From Methanobacterium sp. (GTDB taxonomy: Archaea; Methanobacteriota; Methanobacteria; Methanobacteriales; Methanobacteriaceae), in the NCBI GenBank assembly GCA_021372715.1, contig JAJFTX010000050.1:1-12195 (forward strand): a stretch of DNA of 12,195 nucleotides, written 5' to 3'. Positions 1 through 6,754 of the stretch are shown here, piece after piece. The translations under genes and the position numbers were made by a program. Each line of letters opens with the position of its first letter. Positions within the stretch are counted from its first letter, which is position 1. The notes beneath the pieces were generated by a model, which saw only the letters and a program-made list of their open reading frames with translations, was not told the origin of the DNA and searched no databases.

Positions 1-51
1 AGGACATAAATTAAATGATGCATTTTTATTAATTTAAAATCAAGTCTATCC

Positions 52-59
52 TATAAATA
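52..59 (+). promoter_or_regulatory. Candidate TATA box of ilvD
   Basis: TATAAATA lies 58 nt upstream of the ilvD start codon. An archaeal TATA box normally sits about 25 nt before the transcript start, which would fall near position 82 and give a leader of roughly 36 nt that includes the AGGTGAT ribosome binding site at 108-114. A second A/T-rich candidate (TTTATAAAA near 90-97) would put the start at the ATG itself and leave no room for the ribosome binding site, so it is less likely. No transcript data support either. Confidence 0.5.
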
Positions 60-65
60 CAAAAT

Positions 66-79
66 AATTATCGATAATT
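66..79. promoter_or_regulatory. 14-bp perfect palindrome in the ilvD promoter, possible operator
   Basis: AATTATCGATAATT is a perfect palindrome (7-bp arms, no spacer). It begins 6 bp after the candidate TATA box and ends just before the predicted transcript start. A protein bound there could block polymerase recruitment, so a repressor site for ilvD is a reasonable inference. The bound regulator is unknown. The A/T-rich composition makes some short palindromes likely by chance, although 14 bp is long for that. Confidence 0.4.
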
Positions 80-117
80 TTTCCAGATTTATAAAAACAG
101 GTACATTAGGTGATAAA

Positions 118-1770
118 ATGAGAAGTGATACCATTAAAAAAGGCCTGCAAAGGGCACCCCACCGATCACTACTAAGGGCATGTGGAGTAACTGATGATGA
201 TATGGATAAACCATTCATCGGAGTGGCTAACAGCTTCACTGACATAGTACCAGGACATATTCATCTTAATCAGGTTGCAGAAGCAGTTAAAATGGGCATA
301 AGCCAGGAAGGAGGAATTCCATTTGAATTTAGTACAATGGCTATCTGCGACGGTATCGCTATGAATCATGAGGGAATGCGATATTCCCTAGGTTCAAGAG
401 AATTAGTAGCAGATACCGTAGAAAGCATGGCCCAAGCCCATCAATTCGATGCTTTGGTTTTAATACCCACCTGTGATAAAATCGTTCCAGGAATGCTCAT
501 GGCCGCAGCTAGACTGGATATACCAGCCATAACAGTAACTGGAGGACCCATGCTACCTGGAGAATATAAGGATAAATCAGTAGATCTAATAGATGTTTAT
601 GAAGCCGTGGGTGCTGTTAAATCCGGGAAAATGACCGAACAAGAATTAGGAGAACTAGAAAGATGCGCCTGTCCCGGAGCAGGATCATGTGCCGGTTTAT
701 TCACCGCCAATACCATGGCCTGTCTGACAGAGACCATGGGTATGAGCCTACCTTATTGTGCAACAAGCCACGCAGTTTCTGGTAGAAAAATACAGATAGC
801 CCGGAGCACTGGCCGGAAGATAATAGAACTCCTTAAGAAGAACATCACCCCCTCCCAGATAATGACCCAGGAAGCATTTGAGAACGCGGTGATAGTTGAT
901 CTGGCCCTGGGTGGATCCACCAACTCCACTCTGCACTTACCAGCTATTGCACATGAATTAGAGGATAAAGGAGTAAAAGTTAATCTGGATCTATTTGAAA
1001 AGTTTAGTAAGGAAATACCCCACATAGCCGCCATAAGCCCCTCTGGCGAACACACCATGTATGATCTGGACCGAGCAGGAGGTATTCCTGCAGTGTTAAA
1101 GACTCTTCAGGACCGGATCCATGATGAAGTAATAACCTGCACCGGAGTTAGTCTTAAACAAAACATTCAAAATTCTCAAATAAGAGATAGAACCGTGATA
1201 AGAACATTAGATAACCCTGTACATCAAGAAGGAGGATTAGCTGTTTTAAAAGGAAATTTAGCCCCTGATGGTTCAGTTATTAAACAAGGAGCTGTGGAAC
1301 CGGATATGATGGTTCATGAAGGTCCGGCCCGGGTTTTTGATAGTGAAGAAGAATGTGTTAATGCCATCAATCAAGGAGTAATCCAAGAAGGAGATGTAAT
1401 AGTCATAAGATATGAAGGCCCTCAAGGGGGTCCGGGAATGAGAGAAATGCTAAACCCCACATCCGCCATATCAGGAATGGGTATAAAAGTTGTCCTGATA
1501 ACTGACGGAAGATTTTCAGGGGGCACCAGGGGGCCGTGTGTTGGTCATGTTTCACCAGAAGCAGCTGCAAAAGGCCCTATAGCTGCAGTAGTTAATGGTG
1601 ATATTATTAAAATAGATATACCTAATAGAAAACTGGAATTTGAAGTATCTCAATTGGAGATAAATGAAAGAATTAAAAAAGCAGTAATTCCAGAAAGAAA
1701 TATCAAAGGATATTTAGCTAGATACCGGAAAATGGCCAGTTCCGCAGATAAAGGAGCAATCTTAAAATAG
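118..1770 (+). CDS. ilvD: Dihydroxy-acid dehydratase
   Basis: IlvD dehydrates 2,3-dihydroxy-3-methylbutanoate and its methylpentanoate homologue to the 2-keto acids that precede valine and isoleucine (cytoplasmic, Fe-S and Mg dependent). The 550-aa product is full length for the IlvD/Edd family. Visible signatures are CDKIVPG with Cys119, ICDGI (76-80), GAGSCAG with Cys191 and DGRFSGGTRG (463-472), whose Ser467 is the family's catalytic serine. The early motif reads NSFTDIVPGHIHL, with Gly where the oxygen-stable [2Fe-2S] enzymes have a third Cys (PCN/PCH). It thus resembles the E. coli-type oxygen-sensitive [4Fe-4S] enzyme, as expected in an anaerobe. ATG at 118 is preceded by AGGTGAT at 108-114. 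The next gene starts 9 nt after the stop, so the two are probably co-transcribed. The other shared-pathway genes lie about 5 kb downstream on the same strand. Confidence 0.97.
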   Translation: MRSDTIKKGLQRAPHRSLLRACGVTDDDMDKPFIGVANSFTDIVPGHIHLNQVAEAVKMGISQEGGIPFEFSTMAICDGIAMNHEGMRYSLGSRELVADTVESMAQAHQFDALVLIPTCDKIVPGMLMAAARLDIPAITVTGGPMLPGEYKDKSVDLIDVYEAVGAVKSGKMTEQELGELERCACPGAGSCAGLFTANTMACLTETMGMSLPYCATSHAVSGRKIQIARSTGRKIIELLKKNITPSQIMTQEAFENAVIVDLALGGSTNSTLHLPAIAHELEDKGVKVNLDLFEKFSKEIPHIAAISPSGEHTMYDLDRAGGIPAVLKTLQDRIHDEVITCTGVSLKQNIQNSQIRDRTVIRTLDNPVHQEGGLAVLKGNLAPDGSVIKQGAVEPDMMVHEGPARVFDSEEECVNAINQGVIQEGDVIVIRYEGPQGGPGMREMLNPTSAISGMGIKVVLITDGRFSGGTRGPCVGHVSPEAAAKGPIAAVVNGDIIKIDIPNRKLEFEVSQLEINERIKKAVIPERNIKGYLARYRKMASSADKGAILK

Positions 1771-1779
1771 GGTGAAATA

Positions 1780-2217
1780 ATGACCGATACTCGAGAAATT
1801 TTAAGCTATGTCGTAATCATAATAATTGGAATTATCCTGGCCCAGCACCTTAACGTGGTGGTTTCTGGAAGTATGGAGCCTGTTTTTTACCGGGGTGACG
1901 TGGTGGTTATCCAAAAAGCTAATTTCCTAGGCTTACATGAAATAAACACCTCTGATCTGAATGTAGGTGATATAGTAATATACGATGCTACCTGGTTTCC
2001 AGAACCAGTAATTCACCGTATAATATATAAAGGAACAAATCCTGATGGTAAGCTTTATTATAAAACCAAGGGAGATAATAATCCCTCGCCAGATCCAGTG
2101 GTGGTTTACCCCCAACAGATCCAGGCAAAAGTAATTTCATTTGGGAAAAACCCAGGAGAAATGCCCTTTGTTATACCCAAAATAGGTTATATAACTTTAT
2201 GGATTAGAGGATTGTAA
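1780..2217 (+). CDS. Signal peptidase I, archaeal/ER type (S26B)
   Basis: This is a membrane-bound endopeptidase that removes signal peptides from secreted proteins on the outer face of the membrane. The 145-aa protein has one N-terminal hydrophobic segment (about residues 7-22) followed directly by the box SGSMEP with nucleophile Ser31. His79 occurs in VIHR where bacterial enzymes have the general-base Lys, and Asp99 in KTKGDNN supplies the third residue. That Ser-His-Asp set defines the archaeal/eukaryotic Sec11-like type. The C-terminus (IPKIGYITLW) is semi-hydrophobic, but I see no clear second membrane segment. The length is normal for short archaeal homologues. The ribosome binding site GGTGA (1771-1775) begins immediately after the ilvD stop codon and ATG follows at 1780, which indicates one transcript with ilvD. 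No functional link between the two products is obvious. Confidence 0.93.
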   Translation: MTDTREILSYVVIIIIGIILAQHLNVVVSGSMEPVFYRGDVVVIQKANFLGLHEINTSDLNVGDIVIYDATWFPEPVIHRIIYKGTNPDGKLYYKTKGDNNPSPDPVVVYPQQIQAKVISFGKNPGEMPFVIPKIGYITLWIRGL

Positions 2218-2223
2218 ATTTAC

Positions 2224-2267
2224 TTTTTTTCTAAAGTGAAGTTATAATTAGCCTCTTTTTTATTTTT
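2224..2267 (+). terminator. Oligo-T termination region after the signal peptidase gene
   Basis: A run of seven T (2224-2230) lies 7 nt after the stop codon, and further T tracts follow (2256-2261 and 2263-2267). Archaeal RNA polymerase terminates on T-rich tracts without needing a hairpin. This probably ends the ilvD-signal peptidase transcript, although readthrough into argS is possible because all three genes share a strand. Confidence 0.55.
2242..2249 (+). promoter_or_regulatory. Candidate TATA box of argS
   Basis: TTATAATT between the two T-rich tracts would place the transcript start near 2270, leaving a leader of about 30 nt with the AGGTGA ribosome binding site at 2291-2296. The match to the archaeal TATA consensus is only moderate and the whole gap is A/T-rich. 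Confidence 0.3.
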
Positions 2268-2287
2268 AAACATTTAATAAACATTTA
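2268..2287. repeat. Tandem 9-bp direct repeat before argS
   Basis: AAACATTTA occurs at 2268-2276 and again at 2279-2287, an 11-bp period close to one helical turn, just upstream of the argS ribosome binding site. It may be a regulatory site, or simply an effect of the A/T-rich composition. Confidence 0.35.
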
Positions 2288-2301
2288 TTTAGGTGAATTT
2301 T

Positions 2302-4152
2302 ATGTATAGAAAATTGAATGCTGAAGTAAGAGAATCTGTAAAAAATGCAATTAAGAAATTGGGATGTGATTCACCAGAGCATATTCCATTAGAAAAACCT
2401 CCAAAACCCGATATGGGCGACATAGCCACTTCAGTAGCCTTTGAATTGGCGGCCAAACTAAAAAGGTCCCCGGTTGAGATAACTCAGGAAATAGGGGAAA
2501 TGATTAGAAAACCAGATCTTATTAGAAAAGTTGAACCTATGGGACCCTATCTTAACTTTCACATAGACTATCAAAAATTTTCAAAAACGGTCTTAGACGC
2601 TGTGAACGAAGATTATGGAGAGCTGAAGCATAATAATAAAAAAGTAATTCTTGAACATACATCTGCAAATCCTAATGGCCCATTACACATTGGACATATA
2701 CGTAATTCCATAATAGGAGATTCATTAAGTCGTTTACTTAAAAAAGCAGGATTTAATGTGGAAACCCAGTATTATGTAAATGATATGGGCCGTCAAATAG
2801 CCATGGTAGTGTGGGGCCTGTTAAAATTAAAATTCAAATACCATAATAAACCCGGAGATTATGAGGATAACTTCACAGAAGATCCCTACCGACTGATCGA
2901 AAAAATGATAAAAGAATATCCAGAATTCAAAGAACTGGATGAATCCTATTTAAATGGTCTTAAAAACATTTTATACTTGCATGTTTATGTTGATGTTAAT
3001 CAAAGGGACCATCAGATAGGTGAACTCTATTTTCAAGTTAATCAAGAATTAAAAAATGATCCAGAGCTTAAAGAGAGTGTGAATCAATTATTAAGAACCT
3101 ATGAAAAAGGAAATAACCCACTTATTCAGTTTTTCTTTCAGGAAGCAGTTAATTCTTGCTTAAATGGCATGGACCCCACGTTAAAACGTTTACATGTACA
3201 TCATGACACCTTCGTCTGGGAAAGTAAATTCGTAAAAGATGGTTCTGTGGATGATATAATATCTGAACTTAGAAATAGTGGTTATACCCGGGAAAACGAG
3301 GTTCTCTATCTTGATTTAGAGGAGTTTAGCTTGGAAAAGGAACTGGTTCTCATGCGTTCTGATGGTACTTCCCTCTATTCTACCCGAGATCTGGCTTATC
3401 ATCTAGAAAAGTCGCAACACAGCGATGTGGTCATCGACATACTTGGATCCGATCATAAACTTGCTATTGATCAAATACGGATAGCTCTAGGATTATTAGA
3501 TGGTAAATCCCCTGAAGTAATCTTTTATGAATTCATAACCCTCCCTGAAGGTTCCATGTCCACCAGGAAAGGAGTATTTATCAGCGTGGACCTTCTACTC
3601 CAGGAAGCTGTTTTTAGAGCTATTAAAGAGATAAAGAGTAGGAGAGATGATCTGGATGAGGAACAAGCCCATGAAATAGCTGAAAAAATCGGAGTAGGAG
3701 CAATAAGATATTACATCGCTCGTCTGTCTCCGGAAAAGCATATTGTATTTAAGTGGGATGAAGCATTGAGTTTTGAAAGGGGTTGTGCTTCCATACAATA
3801 TGCCCATGCCCGGGCCTGTAAAATACTAGAGAAAAGCGGAGGATTTGATGCTTCTAATTTAGATCTGGAAGTTATCCTGGATTCTTATACATTGAAAGAT
3901 TATGAAATAGAATTAGTTAAAATGATCGGTCAATTCACCCAGGTAATTGAAGAATCATCCCGAACCAGGAAGGTTCACAAGTTAGCCCAGTACTGTCTAG
4001 ATCTGTCCAGTGCCTTTAATAAGTTCTACAAATCTGTTCCGGTGATCGGATCAGAAGAAGAACCATTAAGACTGGCCTTAGTTGATAAATCTCGTATAAG
4101 TCTAAGAAACAGCCTGGAATTGTTGGGTATAGATGCCCCAGAATCCATGTAA
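2302..4152 (+). CDS. argS: Arginyl-tRNA synthetase (class I)
   Basis: ArgRS attaches arginine to tRNA-Arg with ATP; unusually for its class, it needs the tRNA for amino-acid activation. The 616-aa protein shows the N-terminal Arg-specific domain (about 1-87), the nucleotide-binding signature NPNGPLHIGH (HIGH at 129-132), the catalytic Rossmann core with YVNDMGRQ (158-165) and SLYSTRDLAYH (357-367), and a KMSKS counterpart in the divergent form MSTRKG (419-424). The all-helical DALR anticodon-binding domain runs from about SIQYAHARA (497-505) to the end. ATG at 2302 is chosen over the in-frame GTG at 2293, because that GTG is part of the ribosome binding site AGGTGA (2291-2296). The gene converges with argF, with 10 nt between stop codons and no T tract in the gap on its own strand, so its transcript probably runs into argF antisense. 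Length and motifs show no damage. Confidence 0.96.
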   Translation: MYRKLNAEVRESVKNAIKKLGCDSPEHIPLEKPPKPDMGDIATSVAFELAAKLKRSPVEITQEIGEMIRKPDLIRKVEPMGPYLNFHIDYQKFSKTVLDAVNEDYGELKHNNKKVILEHTSANPNGPLHIGHIRNSIIGDSLSRLLKKAGFNVETQYYVNDMGRQIAMVVWGLLKLKFKYHNKPGDYEDNFTEDPYRLIEKMIKEYPEFKELDESYLNGLKNILYLHVYVDVNQRDHQIGELYFQVNQELKNDPELKESVNQLLRTYEKGNNPLIQFFFQEAVNSCLNGMDPTLKRLHVHHDTFVWESKFVKDGSVDDIISELRNSGYTRENEVLYLDLEEFSLEKELVLMRSDGTSLYSTRDLAYHLEKSQHSDVVIDILGSDHKLAIDQIRIALGLLDGKSPEVIFYEFITLPEGSMSTRKGVFISVDLLLQEAVFRAIKEIKSRRDDLDEEQAHEIAEKIGVGAIRYYIARLSPEKHIVFKWDEALSFERGCASIQYAHARACKILEKSGGFDASNLDLEVILDSYTLKDYEIELVKMIGQFTQVIEESSRTRKVHKLAQYCLDLSSAFNKFYKSVPVIGSEEEPLRLALVDKSRISLRNSLELLGIDAPESM

Positions 4153-4158
4153 AAAGAA
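4151..4158 (-). terminator. Oligo-T tract after argF, overlapping the argS stop codon
   Basis: On the minus strand TTCTTTTT begins 5 nt after the argF stop codon and overlaps the last two bases of the argS stop. It is a short T tract, but well placed to end the argF transcript. Confidence 0.35.
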
Positions 4159-4162
4159 GAGA

Positions 4163-5068
4163 TTAAGATTCTCCTAAAAGTTTGCTCAATACCGCCTTTT
4201 GGACATGTAACCTATTTTCGGCCTGATCCCAAACCGCTGACTGATCACCGTTTATAACTTCTTCGGTGATTTCCTGGCCCCTAATTGCTGGTAAGCAGTG
4301 CATAACGATGGCATCATGGTTTGCTAATTTTAATATATTAGAATTGACCTGATAATCTTTTAAATCTTTTAAACGCTGATTTTTATATGCTTCATCACCC
4401 ATACTTACCCATACGTCTGTGTATATAACATCTGAACCTTCAACATCTTGTATGTCTGGAGTGATGTTTATCTGAGAGCCTGTGCTTTGGGCAAATTTTC
4501 GGGCTTGAGATACAATATCCTTATCTGGTTGGTAGCCAGAGGGACTAATAACTGTCATATCCATGCCCACTAAGGATGAAGCAAGTAAAAGTGAATTACA
4601 AACATTATTTCCATCTCCCAGATAGGTAAGATGGACATCAAATGCTTTTTTAGACTCGTAAATGGTGAATATATCTGTCAGGGCTTGACAGGGATGTTCA
4701 AGATTGGTTAAACCATTTATCACTGGTACTTTTGAGTTTTTTGCAAATTCAACAACATCATGGTGTTCTTTTGCTCTGATCATCACTCCATCCACATAAC
4801 GAGACATTACCTTTGCTGTGTCCTCAATTATTTCTCCTCGACCTAATTGCAGGTCTGTTTTAGAAAGATAAAGAGCCTGACCTCCCAACTGCAGCATAGC
4901 CACTTCAAATGAGATTCTGGTTCTGGTGGATGCTTTTTCAAAGATCATGGCTAATACTTTTTTATTTAAAGTCTCATAGCCCCAGGGATCTTTTTTAAGT
5001 TTATCTGATAATTTCATGATGGATACGATGTCATTTTGAATATCTGTGATTGATAAAAGATGTTTCAT
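4163..5068 (-). CDS. argF: Ornithine carbamoyltransferase
   Basis: OTCase joins carbamoyl phosphate and ornithine to give citrulline, the sixth step of arginine synthesis, as a cytoplasmic homotrimer. The 301-aa product has the family's usual length. Motifs appear in order: carbamoyl-phosphate loop STRTR (47-51), HPCQAL (125-130), the nucleotide-fold-like linker TYLGDGNNVCNS (148-159), the ornithine-side loop DVWVSMG (218-224), and HCLPA (257-261) with the active-site Cys258. The SMG loop and the HCLP box separate it from aspartate carbamoyltransferase. The start at 5068 has GGGGAT (5082-5077) 8 nt upstream; an ATG at 5078 is out of frame. argF faces argS tail to tail and is the only arginine-biosynthesis enzyme gene in the window. 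Its promoter region carries an inverted repeat (5131-5158). Confidence 0.96.
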   Translation of the reverse strand: MKHLLSITDIQNDIVSIMKLSDKLKKDPWGYETLNKKVLAMIFEKASTRTRISFEVAMLQLGGQALYLSKTDLQLGRGEIIEDTAKVMSRYVDGVMIRAKEHHDVVEFAKNSKVPVINGLTNLEHPCQALTDIFTIYESKKAFDVHLTYLGDGNNVCNSLLLASSLVGMDMTVISPSGYQPDKDIVSQARKFAQSTGSQINITPDIQDVEGSDVIYTDVWVSMGDEAYKNQRLKDLKDYQVNSNILKLANHDAIVMHCLPAIRGQEITEEVINGDQSAVWDQAENRLHVQKAVLSKLLGES

Positions 5069-5130
5069 TGTATTTCATCCCCTAAGAGTAAATTGAATTT
5101 TGAATAACTTACCAAATATTTTACAATTAG

Positions 5131-5158
5131 ATACTATATTAAAAAGGAAAGATAGTAT
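5131..5158 (-). promoter_or_regulatory. argF promoter region with an inverted repeat over the TATA box
   Basis: On the minus strand TTAATATA (5142-5135) is a candidate TATA box 67 nt before the argF start, predicting a transcript start near 5113 and a leader of about 45 nt. It overlaps one arm of a perfect 7-bp inverted repeat, ATACTAT (5131-5137) and ATAGTAT (5152-5158), with a 14-nt spacer. An operator that controls argF is a plausible inference; no regulator is known from the sequence. Confidence 0.35.
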
Positions 5159-5160
5159 TT

Positions 5161-5167
5161 AAAAAAA
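5161..5167 (-). terminator. Oligo-T tract after purD
   Basis: Seven consecutive T on the minus strand begin 23 nt after the purD stop codon and precede the argF promoter candidate. This is a typical archaeal hairpin-free terminator, which suggests that purD and argF are separately transcribed although they share a strand. Confidence 0.5.
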
Positions 5168-5190
5168 TTGGCATGATATTATTTTTTAAA

Positions 5191-6513
5191 TTAATCATTT
5201 CCTAATATATCTTGCATATGCTTTATTCTCTTTTCAATAAGTTCTCCTGTACCCACATCTTTACGATGATATACATCCCCTTTAACATGTTTGGTAGATG
5301 CTTCGCATACTTCTTCTGCCTCAGATATGGTTTCTCCCACAGATACCAGTGCTAATGCCCGTGAAGAAGAGGTATATATCTTATTATCCTTCTGATTTAC
5401 CGCTGCATAGTAAACTAAACTATTATTTTCGCTTATATTTTCCTCATCAACTTCTATAATCTGATTTGGTACAGCATTTCCTGGATATCCCTTCGGTACT
5501 ATGTATTTACAAACAGTAGCTTTTTTAGCAAATTTAGCTCCTTTAAGAGTGCCTCCTATAATTCCCTGACAGATGTCCATGAAGTTAGTCTGCATAATGG
5601 GTAATACGTTCATAGCTTCCGGATCTCCGAATCGAGCGTTATATTCTATTAGTTTCGGCCCATCTTTACAGAGCATGAATTGACCATATAAGAATCCTCG
5701 ATAAGGACCTACTTCTTTATTTATGGCTTTTACTGTATCTTTCATTATTTTAACTGATTCATCACAGTATTTTTTATCTAAAAATGGTAATAACCCATCT
5801 ATATCTGAATAAGAACCCATACCCCCCGTTATAGGGCCCTGATCTCCTTCATAGGCATAAGGATGGTCCTGCACCACCGGCATGGATGCGATGTTTTTTC
5901 CATCGACGAAAGCCTGAACTGTGTATTCTTCTCCTATCGCTCGCTCTTCAATTACCACACCAGCATAGCCGCCCATTTTAGTATCTATAACTTCTTTTGC
6001 ATATTTTTTAGCCTCTTCAGCGTCTTTTAGTTGTTCTCCAACTATTTTAACTCCTTTTCCACCGGTTAATCCAATAGGTTTAACCACTACATCCTGATTG
6101 AAATCATCTATGAAATTAGCTGCTTCTGGTGCTTTATCAAATACTTTATAGACTAATGATCCATTGATATTATGATTTTCGAAAAGATCACGCATGAATG
6201 CTTTGTCCGTTTCTATACGAGCAGCTTCTCTGGTAGGCCCTACACAAGCTATGCCAGCCTCTTCTAAAGAATCTACAATACCCTTCTCAAGAGGTGCTTC
6301 AGGACCTATAATTGCCATTTCCACCTTATTATCTAATGCAAACCTTTTTACTGTTGGAATATCGTTTTCGCTGGCAATTTTAAATTGTGAAATTCTGGCT
6401 ATTCCCGGGTTCTGATTACTCATTATAGAATATAATTCGGTTTCTTCATCTTTAATAGCTGCTTGACATATGGCATGTTCCCTTGCTCCAGTTCCTACCA
6501 CTAGAATTTTCAT
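5191..6513 (-). CDS. purD: Phosphoribosylamine-glycine ligase (GAR synthetase)
   Basis: PurD joins glycine to 5-phosphoribosylamine with ATP, giving GAR, the second step of purine synthesis. The 440-aa protein is a normal stand-alone ATP-grasp enzyme. It shows the N-terminal Rossmann-like domain with GTGAREHA (7-14) and GPEAPL (70-75), the ATP-grasp loop VKPIGLTGGKGV (144-155), GDQGPITGGMGSYS (223-236), the metal-binding signature EYNARFGDPEA (290-300), and a C-terminal domain through about 430. It is not fused to other purine enzymes, unlike eukaryotic GART. ATG at 6513 is preceded by GGGGGA (6524-6519). It lies between argF and the divergent ilvB and appears to have its own promoter and terminator, so nothing in the neighbourhood ties it to a purine operon. 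Confidence 0.96.
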   Translation of the reverse strand: MKILVVGTGAREHAICQAAIKDEETELYSIMSNQNPGIARISQFKIASENDIPTVKRFALDNKVEMAIIGPEAPLEKGIVDSLEEAGIACVGPTREAARIETDKAFMRDLFENHNINGSLVYKVFDKAPEAANFIDDFNQDVVVKPIGLTGGKGVKIVGEQLKDAEEAKKYAKEVIDTKMGGYAGVVIEERAIGEEYTVQAFVDGKNIASMPVVQDHPYAYEGDQGPITGGMGSYSDIDGLLPFLDKKYCDESVKIMKDTVKAINKEVGPYRGFLYGQFMLCKDGPKLIEYNARFGDPEAMNVLPIMQTNFMDICQGIIGGTLKGAKFAKKATVCKYIVPKGYPGNAVPNQIIEVDEENISENNSLVYYAAVNQKDNKIYTSSSRALALVSVGETISEAEEVCEASTKHVKGDVYHRKDVGTGELIEKRIKHMQDILGND

Positions 6514-6573
6514 TAAATTCCCCCATATTATTTATTAAAATATTATCTCTTGCTGGTTAAAAATGGTCCTTGG

Positions 6574-6590
6574 AATGATCATTATAATCC
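6574..6590 (-). promoter_or_regulatory. Candidate purD promoter with a short palindrome
   Basis: On the minus strand GGATTATAATGATC contains a TATA-like ATTATAAT (6588-6581), which would start transcription near 6558, about 45 nt before the purD ATG. It partly overlaps the 10-bp palindrome AATGATCATT (6574-6583). A second TATA-like string, TTTATAAG (6613-6606), lies farther up and is an equally possible box. A direct repeat ATCACTT (6593-6599 and 6602-6608) sits between the two. Confidence 0.3.
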
Positions 6591-6685
6591 TCATCACTTG
6601 AATCACTTATAAACATCCAAAGATCATATATACATTAACATCTTCAATGAAATTAATAAGAATTTAAATAATAAATAAATTTAGA

Positions 6686-6720
6686 ATTGATTAAAATATG
6701 CCTAAGATTTTTTAATCAAT
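6686..6720 (+). promoter_or_regulatory. ilvB promoter region with an 11-bp inverted repeat
   Basis: ATTGATTAAAA (6686-6696) and TTTTAATCAAT (6710-6720) form a perfect 11-bp inverted repeat with a 13-nt spacer. The left arm overlaps TTAAAATA (6691-6698), the best-placed TATA candidate: a start near 6721 would give a 34-nt leader. The right arm would then lie between the TATA box and the transcript start, the expected position for a repressor operator. Other TATA candidates farther up are ATATATA (6626-6632) and TTATAAAC (6607-6614); if these are used, the repeat would be transcribed and could form a hairpin in a leader of about 100 nt. No other element was recognised in the 241-nt gap 6514-6754. 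Confidence 0.45.
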
Positions 6721-6754
6721 AAATATTCGTTGAATAATCCAATAGGTGTTTTTT

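Noticed and set aside
51..245. Minus-strand open frame overlapping the ilvD start, and similar antisense frames inside ilvD, argS, ilvB, purD and the marker 12 gene
   Set aside because: They are antisense or off-frame to strongly conserved genes, have no ribosome binding site of the local type, and show no recognisable protein features.
3553..3573. Absence of a canonical KMSKS in argS as a sign of an inactive enzyme
   Set aside because: Many arginyl-tRNA synthetases have a degenerate KMSKS; MSTRKG is at the expected place, and all other motifs are intact.
4163..5068. Aspartate carbamoyltransferase (pyrB) as an alternative for argF
   Set aside because: The SMG loop (222-224) and HCLP box (257-260) are ornithine-transferase hallmarks.
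6514..6754. Leader-peptide attenuator or T-box upstream of ilvB
   Set aside because: No short frame rich in Leu/Val/Ile codons was seen and no T-box core; these mechanisms are bacterial, and transcription-coupled attenuation of this kind is not expected here.
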